From positions 1 through 37,677 of the forward strand of contig JBHELO010000109.1 of the NCBI GenBank assembly GCA_046263055.1: 37,677 nucleotides of DNA, in the 5' to 3' direction. The notes beneath the pieces are model-generated. The model ran no database searches. It was not told the DNA's origin and saw only the letters and a list, made by a program, of their open reading frames with translations. The first letter of the stretch is position 1; each line of letters opens with the position of its first letter. Of the stretch, positions 6,961 to 14,595 are shown one piece after another. The DNA comes from DATAQC01 sp046263055. GTDB lineage: Bacteria > Actinomycetota > Acidimicrobiia > Acidimicrobiales > AC-14. The position numbers and the translations under genes were made by a program.

Positions 6961-7784
6961 GCCGCGCCCTTCCCGCGCTCTCCGACATCCGCTCGGCGGA
7001 GGGTGATGTCGCCGAAGGAGGTGCGGGCCCGGACCTCCACCGTGTTCTCCGCGGGCCCCGGCGGCGAGCTGGTGTCGAGGAGGTTGCGCACGTGGCCGAA
7101 ACCGGTGTGCAGGTCCAGCCAGGCGGCGACCCCGGCGCGCACGGCCACCTCGATGGTGCCGCATGCCGTCTCCGCCACTACGGCCCCGCCCGCCACCGCG
7201 CCGAGGTGGACGTCACCGTTCGCCGTCTTGGCCATCACTGCCGCGTGGGCGCGGCCCACCGAGATCGTTCCGTTGGCGGCCTTCACCTGGAGGTCGCCGC
7301 CGGCCTCGCCGATCCAGGTGTCGCCGTTGGCGTTCTTGATCGTGGCCGCGCCGTCGATGCGGTGAACCCTGACCGCCCCGGTCGCCGTGGTGAGGTCGGC
7401 CGGACCTGCGAGGTGCTCCACGGTGATGTCACCGGCGCCGGCCCGGTAGTGCATCTCCCCGAGCGTGCCGCGGGAGCGCAGTGTCGCCACCCCGACGGCG
7501 CCCCGGAGGAGCGAGCCGGTCGGCAGTTCCACCCGCACCTCGATCGACTCACCGTCCCCCCGGAAGGAGTACCGCCTCCATCCCTTGGGCGCCTTGATCA
7601 GGAGGGCGCCGTTGGCGTAGTCGACGCGGGTCTGCTGGGCGGCGGTGACGTCGGACCGGTTGGCAGGATCGCTCGGTCCCACCTCCACGACGGTGTCGGC
7701 CCGGTCGCTGGCCAGGACCAGGAGGTCACCGACGCCGAGGTCCAGGTTGACGGAGATCGGTTCGGGGGTGTCGAAGGTCGGCAT
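6957..7784 (-). CDS. DUF4097 family beta-repeat protein
   Basis: 275 residues, start ATG 7784 behind AAAGGA. The protein is a run of short beta-strand repeats with recurring GD and NG turns (GAVRVHRIDGAATIKNANGD, AANGTISVGRA, TANGDVHLGAV). This is the adhesin-like right-handed fold of DUF4097. No signal peptide or membrane span is seen, so it is probably cytoplasmic. In actinobacteria such genes often sit between a small RHH gene and a DrrAB-type ABC exporter. The same order exists here, but the exporter has been deleted, so this gene may have lost its partner. Function of the family is not established. Confidence 0.85.
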   Translation of the reverse strand: MPTFDTPEPISVNLDLGVGDLLVLASDRADTVVEVGPSDPANRSDVTAAQQTRVDYANGALLIKAPKGWRRYSFRGDGESIEVRVELPTGSLLRGAVGVATLRSRGTLGEMHYRAGAGDITVEHLAGPADLTTATGAVRVHRIDGAATIKNANGDTWIGEAGGDLQVKAANGTISVGRAHAAVMAKTANGDVHLGAVAGGAVVAETACGTIEVAVRAGVAAWLDLHTGFGHVRNLLDTSSPPGPAENTVEVRARTSFGDITLRRADVGERGKGAA

Positions 7785-7845
7785 GGCGGTCCTTTCTCGA
7801 GGTGGTGTCGCATGTTGCGGTAATGCCTGGACCGGGCAGGGCGGC

Positions 7846-8403
7846 TCAACGGGCCCAGCCGGTGAATCGTTGTGCTCCCTCAGGGCCGGGGCTCGCGGGC
7901 CGGCGTGACCTATCGGCCCGCTCCAGGGCGGCGGCGGCCGCTCGTACCAGCCAGGCGTTGACCGAGAGCCCCTCGACGGCCGCCGCCTCATCCACGCGGC
8001 CCTTGAGGTGGTCGGGCATGCGCAGGTTGATGCGCGCCATCGCCCCCTCGTCGCCGGCGGCAGCACCGAGAGGGGCGCCGCCCGTGGCCGACCACCCGTC
8101 GCCCGTTGTTGCCGAGCCGCCGGCCGGGTCGTCGGCCGTCTGGGCGCCGCCCGCCGGTCCGGCCGGCGCGGTCACCGCGAACTCGGGGTCACGCCCCCGG
8201 AGGCGTAGCTCCACCGATCCCGGTGCCAGCTCACAGGTGATCTCCGAGGCGGCGGCCGACAGGGCGTCGAGCAGGGCCAGGCGGATCGCCGCATCCAGGG
8301 GGGCGGCCATCCGCTCGGCCAGCGCTCGGGCGTCCTCGCCGCCGGTCCCGGCGGCAGCTGTCAGCTGGCGCTGGATCTCCTCGACGTACGGCCCCAGGTC
8401 CAT
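7846..8403 (-). CDS. HicB/Arc-like ribbon-helix-helix protein
   Basis: 185 residues, start ATG 8403. The C-terminal third (from about residue 122) is a ribbon-helix-helix module: ARINLRMPDHLKGRVDEAA, then EGLSVNAWLVRAAAAAL, as in HicB antitoxins and Arc-type repressors. The first 75 residues are helical and acidic. The middle is an Ala/Gly-rich linker. No HicA-like toxin gene adjoins it, so it is better viewed as a regulator than as an antitoxin. It precedes the DUF4097 gene by 61 nt and its own upstream region has repeated TGGCA-type sequences (8402-8454) that could be its operator. Confidence 0.75.
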   Translation of the reverse strand: MDLGPYVEEIQRQLTAAAGTGGEDARALAERMAAPLDAAIRLALLDALSAAASEITCELAPGSVELRLRGRDPEFAVTAPAGPAGGAQTADDPAGGSATTGDGWSATGGAPLGAAAGDEGAMARINLRMPDHLKGRVDEAAAVEGLSVNAWLVRAAAAALERADRSRRPASPGPEGAQRFTGWAR

Positions 8404-8454
8404 GGCGCCATGATGGCACCGCCGTGGCATCACGTCAACGCCTTGAGGTGCCAT
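8402..8454. promoter_or_regulatory. Candidate operator of the RHH regulator
   Basis: Directly at the RHH gene start are a TGGCGCCA palindrome (8403-8410) and a perfect 8-bp inverted pair ATGGCACC (8413-8420) and GGTGCCAT (8447-8454), with another TGGCAT between them. Multiple short half-sites in a promoter are typical of RHH autorepression. Confidence 0.35.
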
Positions 8455-8628
8455 TTGCGAACCACCGTGTGCCAGGGAGCCGCCCGGGCAACTTGGGGGG
8501 CCGGCGTCCGGCGCCGGCTCGTTGGCGCCCGACGTCGGTGCCCGCTGGCCCAGCCGACCGACGGTCTCAAAGGGGATTGTGCGGACGGCCACAGTGCCGG
8601 CACAGCGCGCCAGTGGATCGTGCTGTTC

Positions 8629-8647
8629 GGCCCGAGCCCGTCGGGCC
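8629..8647 (+). other. Hairpin in the leader of the small secreted protein gene
   Basis: A perfect 7-bp stem GGCCCGA/TCGGGCC with a 5-nt loop ends about 8 nt before the AAGGAG ribosome binding site of the gene at 8668. It could modulate translation or end an upstream transcript; no T-run follows. Confidence 0.35.
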
Positions 8648-8667
8648 CACGAGCAAGGAGAGAAGCA

Positions 8668-8937
8668 ATGAAACCCATGCGCAAGGCGGTGGTCGCGGCG
8701 GCGATGGTCGCATCCACCCTGACCGGGGGCGCCATCGGCGCAACCCTGTTCGCCGGAAGCTCCGCCGGGGCCCAGACGAGCTCCTCCACCACGGCGCCGG
8801 CCACCACCCCCGGCGGCGGCTCGACGGTGGCCCCGAGCGGCACCTTCCACTCCAACGAGAACGCCGCCCACGAGGCCGGGGAGAGCGCGGCCCGGGAGGC
8901 CCAGGAGGACGCCGGCCAGGCGCCGACCGTGCCCTGA
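8668..8937 (+). CDS. Small secreted Ser/Thr/Ala-rich protein
   Basis: 89 residues with a clear Sec signal peptide (basic KPMRKAVVAA, hydrophobic core, cleavage probably after SAGA-Q). A disordered mature part of about 55 residues is rich in Ser, Thr, Pro and Gly and then in Ala/Glu (NENAAHEAGESAAREAQED). AAGGAG precedes the ATG at good spacing. Proteins of this build are common in high-GC actinobacteria but I know no function. It is followed by a strong hairpin, so it is probably a one-gene transcript. Confidence 0.7.
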   Translation: MKPMRKAVVAAAMVASTLTGGAIGATLFAGSSAGAQTSSSTTAPATTPGGGSTVAPSGTFHSNENAAHEAGESAAREAQEDAGQAPTVP

Positions 8938-8949
8938 TCCAGTTCTCCT

Positions 8950-8995
8950 GCCCGCCGACAGGACCGTGCGCGCGACGATCCTGTCGGCTGCGGGC
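8950..8995 (+). terminator. Long hairpin terminator candidate
   Basis: GCCCGC plus CGACAGGA pairs with TCCTGTCG plus GCGGGC (a 3-nt bulge) around a 15-nt loop. It starts 12 nt after the stop at 8937 and precedes the DHFR-like gene. There is no T-run, as usual in this GC range. Confidence 0.55.
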
Positions 8996-9054
8996 GAGCA
9001 CCGATGACACGAGACCCGCCCCGGTATCGTCGGCCCGGAACAGCCGGGGGCGAG

Positions 9055-9645
9055 ATGAACAGGATCATCCTGATGATGTCGGTGTCCGTGGACGGGTTCT
9101 TCGAGGGGCCGGACCACGACCTGAGCTGGCAGCTCGTGGACGACGAGCTGCACCGGCACTTCAACGAGGAGCTCGGCGCCATGGCCGCCTTCTTGGACGG
9201 CCGCGTGACCTACGAGCTGATGGCCGGCTACTGGCCGACGGCCGACGCCGACCCGGCCGCCCCCGCGCCGATAGCCGAGTTCGCCGGCATCTGGCGGGAC
9301 ATGCCCAAGGTCGTGTACTCCCGGACTCTCGAGCGCGCCGGCTGGGGTTCCACGGTGGCCAGGGAGGTCGTGCCCGAGGAGGTCCGGGAGATACAGGCCC
9401 GGGCCGAGGGCGACCTGGTGGTGGGCGGGGCCGACCTGGCGGCGTCGTTCCTCGGCCACGACCTGATCGACGAGCTCCGCCTGTACGTGCACCCGGTGGT
9501 CATCGGTGCCGGCACGCCCCTGTTCCGGCCCGGCACGAGGATCGACCTGCAACTGGCCGAGGTGCGGACGTTCGCCAGCGGGGTGGTCCTCCTGCGCTAC
9601 CGACGTCCGGCGCCAGCCGGCGACGGGAGCCGGCCGCCTACCTGA
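9055..9645 (+). CDS. Dihydrofolate reductase family protein (RibD C-terminal-like)
   Basis: 196 residues of the RibD_C/DHFR-like fold. The N-terminal strand and substrate loop MMSVSVDGFFEGPDHDLSW, the LDGRVTYELMAGYWP helix and the nucleotide-binding GDLVVGGADLAASFL are typical, as is the RLYVHPVVIGAGTPLF strand. Members are NAD(P)H-dependent reductases; only some are true dihydrofolate reductases or riboflavin reductases, and this single-domain group is mostly uncharacterised. It overlaps the convergent esterase gene by 8 bp at the 3' end. Confidence 0.85.
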   Translation: MNRIILMMSVSVDGFFEGPDHDLSWQLVDDELHRHFNEELGAMAAFLDGRVTYELMAGYWPTADADPAAPAPIAEFAGIWRDMPKVVYSRTLERAGWGSTVAREVVPEEVREIQARAEGDLVVGGADLAASFLGHDLIDELRLYVHPVVIGAGTPLFRPGTRIDLQLAEVRTFASGVVLLRYRRPAPAGDGSRPPT

Positions 9646-10606
9646 GCGCGATGCCGGCGGCGGGCCGGCCGGCGGCCGTCACCGCGGTGGCCGGCGGGAC
9701 CGGGGCGGGCGGGGGTGCCACCGGGGCGTGGTGGCTGAAGAATCCCCATACGATGCGCTCGGCGGACGGGGTGGCGGCGTCACCGGCCGGCCAGGCGTGG
9801 CTGCCCCCGGCGTACTGGGCGTAGGCCAGGCGGGTCCCGCCCCGACAGCCCGTCCACGCGGTGTGGGTCAGCGAACCGAGGTGGACGACCGCGGGGGACC
9901 CGCTGCACCCGTCGGCCCGGCGCCACGCGGCCACCAGGGCGCCCACCGTGGGCTCCCGGAACCCGTTGACGGTCCGCGGCGGCGAGCCGGCGTCCATGGC
10001 CAGCAGCGGGTCGGCGGTGGACACCACCTCGAGCAGGGACACGGGGTGCGGATTGGGGCACGAGTCCACCGACACCGCCTCCACCGCCGCCACTCCGGCG
10101 AACAGGTTCGGGTCGGCGCAGGCCAGGTGCAGGGCCAGGCGGCCGCCGTTGCTGTAGCCGGTCAGGTAGACGGCCCGGGATGAGGCGTCGGGCTGGGTGG
10201 CGAGGGTGCGGTGCACGGCGGCGGTGACGAACTTGACGTCGTCCACGCCGGCGGTGTGAGCCTGGCCGCAACACGCACCGGCGTTCCACGACTCCCTATA
10301 GCCGGCCGGGTACACGACGATGGCGGGCCCCACGAGGGACTCGAACCCGGTCATCGCCTCGGCCCCTCCGGGTGTCATGTTCCGCCCGTGCAACACCACC
10401 AGCACGGGCAGTGGGACGCGGGAGGGAGCGGCCGGGCGGACCACCACGTACGTGCGCTGGAGGCGGCCGACGGTGATGGCCGACGACGTCCGCACCCACG
10501 AGGGGGGCGACTCGGCCGAGACCCGGGCCGTGCGGGTGGGCGGCTGGATCAGCACGGCTCCTACAACGGCCGCCACCGCCACCCTCTCGCACCAGCGCAA
10601 CCCCAT
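9638..10606 (-). CDS. Secreted PHB-depolymerase-like esterase, paralogue of 5775
   Basis: 322 residues from ATG 10606, which gives a normal signal peptide (MGLRWCERVAVAAVVGAVL); TTG 10642 would add 12 unlikely residues. The alpha/beta-hydrolase motifs are LVVLHGRNM (oxyanion), SWNAGACCG, the nucleophile elbow GYSNG, the acid in STADPLLA and the His in GGSHAWP. It shares the layout of the esterase at 5775, but HGTADP has become STADP. It lies 55 nt downstream of the VOC gene on the same strand, so it may be the last gene of the ComA operon and act on an exported ester product. That link is inference. Confidence 0.85.
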   Translation of the reverse strand: MGLRWCERVAVAAVVGAVLIQPPTRTARVSAESPPSWVRTSSAITVGRLQRTYVVVRPAAPSRVPLPVLVVLHGRNMTPGGAEAMTGFESLVGPAIVVYPAGYRESWNAGACCGQAHTAGVDDVKFVTAAVHRTLATQPDASSRAVYLTGYSNGGRLALHLACADPNLFAGVAAVEAVSVDSCPNPHPVSLLEVVSTADPLLAMDAGSPPRTVNGFREPTVGALVAAWRRADGCSGSPAVVHLGSLTHTAWTGCRGGTRLAYAQYAGGSHAWPAGDAATPSAERIVWGFFSHHAPVAPPPAPVPPATAVTAAGRPAAGIALR

Positions 10607-10661
10607 CACCGGCTGCCCAGGGTGCCAGGTCCAGGGTTCCAATGATCGGCGGACGGGCGGA

Positions 10662-11078
10662 TCAGTACATCATCCGGGCGTCCCGGTAGTGCTTGAACTC
10701 GATGAGGTTGTCCGAGGGGTCGCGCAGGACGAATGTGAGGTGCTCCTCGGCCATGCCCTCGAACCGGGGACGCATCGTCCGGAAGAGCTCCAGCTTGCGC
10801 TGCTCGGCCAACGCAAGCACGGCGTCGAAGTCCTCCCGGGCCCGGAACGTCACCCCGAAGTGGCGGGGGTACAGCTGGAGATCGTCGGCCCCCGCGCGGC
10901 CGGGGACCGGCGGCTCGATGAGGTGGCACACCACCTGGTCGCCGAAGAAGTCGAGGGTGATGCGGTCCGGGTAGCGGCGGGCCAGATGGCAGCCCAGGCC
11001 GGCCACGTAGAAGGCCTGTGCGTCGCCCAGGTCCCACGCCGGGATGGCCAGGTGGAAGGCGTCTCGCTGCTCACGCAT
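10662..11078 (-). CDS. VOC (glyoxalase/dioxygenase superfamily) protein
   Basis: 138 residues with two beta-alpha-beta-beta-beta modules. Likely metal ligands are His9 (FHLAIP), the His in PRHFGV and the Glu in NLIEFK; the first module continues AFYVAGLGCHLAR. The VOC fold serves lyases, epimerases, dioxygenases and resistance proteins, so the reaction cannot be named. The start ATG 11078 lies within the end of the phosphosulfolactate synthase gene (8-bp overlap), which implies coupled translation and a shared pathway. An epimerase, lyase or dioxygenase acting on a sulfolactate-type product would fit the context. Confidence 0.85.
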   Translation of the reverse strand: MREQRDAFHLAIPAWDLGDAQAFYVAGLGCHLARRYPDRITLDFFGDQVVCHLIEPPVPGRAGADDLQLYPRHFGVTFRAREDFDAVLALAEQRKLELFRTMRPRFEGMAEEHLTFVLRDPSDNLIEFKHYRDARMMY

Positions 11079-11853
11079 ACGCGGCCACCGTCTCGAAGTG
11101 GAGCAGCGTGTCGGCCCGCAGCCCCAGGCGCAGGGTCTCCAGGCCGATCACTTCACCGACCGCGATGTTGCCGAGGTTGGCGTTGGCCCCCAGGCGGGTG
11201 ACGAACTGGGTCTGGAGGTCCTTGGTTGGGGCCTCGAAGAGCAGGCGGTCGGCGTCGATGCCACTGTCGAGGATGTCGTCGAGGAGCTCGGCCCGCAATG
11301 TCCCGTCCGGCCGGCAGGTGCCGCTGCGCCCGTTCTCCCGGGCCTCGGCGATGACCAGCGACGAACCCGCCTCCAGGTCCTCGCCTATGGAATCCACCCA
11401 GTTCGACGACGACAGGCGCTCGGACCGCCCGGCGTCCTTGAAGCCCACCTCGCTGACCACGTCGAACTCGCGGGCGCAGGTGCGGATGTAGGCCGCCTTG
11501 GCGCTGTTGGTCAGCGGGATGGTGCCGTTGGAGACCTCCACCGTCGACGCCCTCCAGTGGCGGCACAGCTCCAGGAACGACTCGAACCGGTGCTGGACGA
11601 CGAACTTCTCGAAGAGGGTCCCGCCGAACCAGAAGCGGATGCCCTGGTCGCGGAGGCAGTCGATCTTGCGGTCCAGCGTGTCGGTCACCAGGCACGTGCC
11701 CCAACCGAACTTCACGGCGTCGATGTGGGCGGCGGCGCTCGACACGGCGTCCACGAAGTACGACAGCGGCAGGCCGTTGTCGATCACCATGGTGAGGCCC
11801 GCCCGCCTCGGCTTGGCCGAGCGGTCGGGCAGCGAGAGGTACGACGGGCTCAT
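11071..11853 (-). CDS. Phosphosulfolactate synthase family protein (ComA-like)
   Basis: 260 residues, start ATG 11853 after AAGGAG. ComA adds sulfite to phosphoenolpyruvate to make (R)-2-phospho-3-sulfolactate, the first step of archaeal coenzyme M synthesis. The TIM-barrel hallmarks are well kept: GLTMVIDNGLP, VKFGWGTCLVTD, FGGTLFEKF, VEVSNGTI, SEVGFKD, LVIAEARENG, LLFEAPTK and ANLGNIAVGEVIGLETLRLG. Full length for the family. Neither a phosphatase (ComB) nor a dehydrogenase (ComC) is nearby. Instead it overlaps an AMP-dependent ligase and a VOC gene, so the end product is probably not coenzyme M. Plant and bacterial homologues (HSA32-like) also exist with unproven chemistry, so the reaction needs proof. 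Confidence 0.88.
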   Translation of the reverse strand: MSPSYLSLPDRSAKPRRAGLTMVIDNGLPLSYFVDAVSSAAAHIDAVKFGWGTCLVTDTLDRKIDCLRDQGIRFWFGGTLFEKFVVQHRFESFLELCRHWRASTVEVSNGTIPLTNSAKAAYIRTCAREFDVVSEVGFKDAGRSERLSSSNWVDSIGEDLEAGSSLVIAEARENGRSGTCRPDGTLRAELLDDILDSGIDADRLLFEAPTKDLQTQFVTRLGANANLGNIAVGEVIGLETLRLGLRADTLLHFETVAAYA

Positions 11854-13274
11854 GACGGGCTCCTTTGCACGAGGGCGCGCCTGAGCTCGGCGCGGCGGAC
11901 CTTGCCGGTCGGGCCGGCGGGCAGGGCGGCGACGACGGTGATGGACGCCGGCCGCTCGAAGCGGCTGAGGGCGGACCGGCAGCGGTCCTCGAGGTCGGCG
12001 GTGACCGAGGTGTGGTCGGGGGCCGCGTGGTCGGGGGCGGCAGCCTCGCTCCGGCCACCGGCACCGGCGGGCGGGGCGGCCAGCAGGACGACGGCCACCG
12101 GCTCCTGGCCGAGCACGGGGTGGGGCCGGGCGACCACCGCGGCGGCCGCCACCCGCGGGTCGCCGAGGAGGACCTCCTCGACCCGGCGGGGGTACACCTT
12201 CTCCCCGCCCCGGTTGATCACGTCGTCGACCCGGCCCACCAGGTAGAGGAAGCCGTCGCCGTCCAGGCGGCCCAGGTCGGCGGTGGAAAGCCAGCCGTCG
12301 GAACCGGCAGGCGTCACGCCCGGGCCCCGGATCTCTACCTCGCCCACGCGCTCGGCGGGCAGTGTGCGCCGGTCGGCGTCGACGATCCGCAACTCGATGC
12401 CCACCGGCCGCCCCACCGACCCGGGCCGGCGCCCGGCGGGGGCCAGCGGGTTGGCGGTGATCTGGCTGGCCGCCTCGGTCATCCCGTAGGTCTCGAGCAC
12501 CCCGATCCCGCACCGGGCCTCGAAACGCCGGCGGACGGCGGCCGCCAGCGGCGCCGACGCCGAGCGCACGAAGCGCACCCGGTCGGCCACCGCCCGGTCG
12601 GGGGGCGGCTCGGCCGCCAGGACGGTGAGGATGGCGGGGACGGCGTTGACCCAGGTGACGTCGTGGGCGGCCACCGTCGCCCAGAACGTACGCCGGGAGA
12701 AGCGGCGGTCGACCACCAGCCTGCTCCCCGCCACCAGGGTGGTGAGCACCCCGACGACGAGGGCGTTGACGTGGAACAGGGGGAGCGGGCAGTACCCGCG
12801 GTCGTCGGGACCGATGCGGTGATGAGCCACCACCGCCCGGGCGGTGTGGAGGAGCTGAGCCTCGGTCAGGGCGACGGACTTCTGCCGCCCCGTGGACCCC
12901 GAGCTGGAGAGGACGACGGCCGCCCCGGGCGACACGTCGGGCAGGCGGGGCGGGACCGTGGCGTCGGGGTCGACGGGCACCACGGTGACACCCGCCGCCA
13001 GTGCGGCCAGGAAGGTCGTGGCCGCCCCCAGTGGGTCGGGGTCGGCCAGCACCGCGGCCGGCAGGGCGGGGACACCTCCGGCGGGCCCCCGGTCGGCCCC
13101 GACCGCCACCGAGGGATCGGGGCCGGCGCCCACCGGCACCTCGCCGGCGCACCACCGCTCGGCCCGAGCCTGGATCTCGCGCCACGAGACCTTGCGTCCG
13201 CTGGCCCCCTCGACGAAGGCCACCCGGGCGGGCGTCGCCCGGGCCCGCTCGGCGAGGGGGTCACGAACCGTCAT
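11850..13274 (-). CDS. AMP-dependent acid-CoA ligase (class I adenylate-forming)
   Basis: 474 residues. The P-loop VLSSSGSTGRQKSVALT, the LPLFHVNALV block, the aromatic motif ETYGMTEAA, the hinge region STADLGRLDGDGFLYLVG and RVDDVINRGGEKVYP, and the catalytic Lys loop PTGKVRR are all intact. Thus it should activate a carboxylate as acyl-AMP and transfer it, usually to CoA. The FHVNAL and TYGMTEAASQITANPL blocks resemble the oxalyl-CoA synthetase (AAE3/Pcs60) branch, which uses small polar acids. Its stop overlaps the comA-like start (ATGA) and its start overlaps the acyltransferase stop (ATGA). The N-terminal 120 residues are shorter than in long-chain fatty acid ligases. Confidence 0.87.
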   Translation of the reverse strand: MTVRDPLAERARATPARVAFVEGASGRKVSWREIQARAERWCAGEVPVGAGPDPSVAVGADRGPAGGVPALPAAVLADPDPLGAATTFLAALAAGVTVVPVDPDATVPPRLPDVSPGAAVVLSSSGSTGRQKSVALTEAQLLHTARAVVAHHRIGPDDRGYCPLPLFHVNALVVGVLTTLVAGSRLVVDRRFSRRTFWATVAAHDVTWVNAVPAILTVLAAEPPPDRAVADRVRFVRSASAPLAAAVRRRFEARCGIGVLETYGMTEAASQITANPLAPAGRRPGSVGRPVGIELRIVDADRRTLPAERVGEVEIRGPGVTPAGSDGWLSTADLGRLDGDGFLYLVGRVDDVINRGGEKVYPRRVEEVLLGDPRVAAAAVVARPHPVLGQEPVAVVLLAAPPAGAGGRSEAAAPDHAAPDHTSVTADLEDRCRSALSRFERPASITVVAALPAGPTGKVRRAELRRALVQRSPS

Positions 13275-14467
13275 GGGGCGATCGTCGCCTGCCCGGCTGC
13301 GAAGACCCGGAGCCTCTCCTCAGCACTTCCTGTGAGCTGGGGCAGGGGCGAGGGGGCGAGCCGGCGGCGCCCGGTGAGGGCGAGGGACAACGGCGTCCGC
13401 CGGGCGGCCAGGGTCAGCAGGGCGGAGCCCACCGTCGCCCCGGCGAAGGCAACGACGGTGGCCACGGGCGCCGGCAGCCGCTGGCCGTTGTTGCCCAAGC
13501 CGGCGGCCAGGAGGAGCTGGAGCACCAGGGGGTGGGCCAGGTAGACGCCGAAGCTGATGTCCGACGCCGTCCGCACCGCGTGCTGGTGGCGACGGTCGCC
13601 CGCCGCCCATCGAGCGCCGGCCACGTACAGCAACAGGGCGGCGGCCAGGCACGTCAGAGCCATGGCCGGTTGGAGGACGTCGGCCGCGTCCCGAGGGGCC
13701 CGGCCCGGGAGCTGGGCCACATAGGCCACCAACGCCAACCCGGCGGCTCCCAGCGCCACGCCCACGACGGCCCGGCCCCGGCGCCGGACGACGTCCTGCA
13801 CCCCGGGCAGGTGCACCGCCGCGTAGCAGCCGGCCAGCACGTACAAGGCGTAGGTGGGCAGCAGCTCGTAGGACCTGTCCCAAAGGGCGCCGGCCGGGCC
13901 GGAGGGAGAGGCGGTGGTGTGGTGCACCGAGAGCCAGGCCAGGTTGGCGACGCCTACTCCTGCCAGCACGGGCCACGCCCGCGAGGCGGTGGCCTGCACG
14001 AACCGCAGGAGCAGCGGGAAGGCGAGGTAGAGCTGGAGGGTGACGAGCAGGAAGTACAGGTGGTACTCGGCCCCGCCGGTGCGCAGGTCGGTGAGGAGGG
14101 CGCCCACCGACACCGTGTGGTGGGGATCGGTGGCCACCCCGTCCAGCCAGTACAGGACCGTCCAGGCCACGTAGGGCATGGCCACGAAGGGGAACCGGCG
14201 GCGCCAGAAGGACCGGGCGCCCGGGTAGCGGCGCAGGGCGGAGTGCACGAGGACGAAGCCCATGAGGGCGAAGAACAGCTCCCGCCCGAACTGCAGCAGC
14301 ATCAGCGCGCCGGCCGCCACCACGTTGGACGGCCGCTCGGTGAAGGCGATGGCGTGGACGGCCACGACCGCACCGAAGGTCAGGATGCGGACGACGTCGA
14401 TCTCGTGGAGATGGTCGGCGCGCAGGTCAGCCACCGGAGCCACCATGGCGACCCGGGCTGGGAGCAC
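13271..14467 (-). CDS. Acyltransferase 3 family membrane protein
   Basis: 398 residues with about ten hydrophobic spans. It begins HEIDVVRILTFGAVVAVHAI, where Arg and His match the family's conserved N-terminal R...H signature, followed by RELFFALMGFVLVHS and RRRFPFVAMPYVAWTVLYW. Members acylate sugars, peptidoglycan, antibiotics or lipids across the membrane. GTG 14467 has an AGGAG 9 nt upstream, which favours it over ATG 14446. The gene heads the overlapping ligase, ComA-like and VOC genes (ATGA junction), so its acceptor or donor may be a product of that pathway. The last 30 residues are a polar tail. Confidence 0.85.
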   Translation of the reverse strand: MLPARVAMVAPVADLRADHLHEIDVVRILTFGAVVAVHAIAFTERPSNVVAAGALMLLQFGRELFFALMGFVLVHSALRRYPGARSFWRRRFPFVAMPYVAWTVLYWLDGVATDPHHTVSVGALLTDLRTGGAEYHLYFLLVTLQLYLAFPLLLRFVQATASRAWPVLAGVGVANLAWLSVHHTTASPSGPAGALWDRSYELLPTYALYVLAGCYAAVHLPGVQDVVRRRGRAVVGVALGAAGLALVAYVAQLPGRAPRDAADVLQPAMALTCLAAALLLYVAGARWAAGDRRHQHAVRTASDISFGVYLAHPLVLQLLLAAGLGNNGQRLPAPVATVVAFAGATVGSALLTLAARRTPLSLALTGRRRLAPSPLPQLTGSAEERLRVFAAGQATIAP

Positions 14468-14595
14468 CCTGGGGCGCTCCTGTCACCCCCCTGTGGGCCG
14501 GCAGCGGCAGCCGGCGGGCGGCCGTAGGGGCGGCTGTGGGTGGGCGGCTAACCTGCGCCACCGGCCGCGTCGGTCGACATCGGAGGGGGGGCGCC
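14468..14595. promoter_or_regulatory. Divergent intergenic region, ComA-type operon / cupredoxin
   Basis: 128 nt that must hold promoters for both directions. On the plus strand TAACCT at 14549-14554 is a possible -10 for the cupredoxin gene, without a convincing -35. A GCCGGC/GCCGGC inverted pair lies around 14497-14515. No regulator gene adjoins the region. Confidence 0.3.

Noticed and set aside
7846..8403. HicAB toxin-antitoxin system
   Set aside because: Only a HicB/Arc-like RHH protein is present. No HicA-type small RNA-binding toxin adjoins it and the downstream gene is DUF4097.
11071..11853. Coenzyme M biosynthesis operon
   Set aside because: Only the ComA-like gene is present. ComB, ComC, ComD/E or XcbB-E type genes are absent, and the partners are a ligase, an acyltransferase and a VOC protein.
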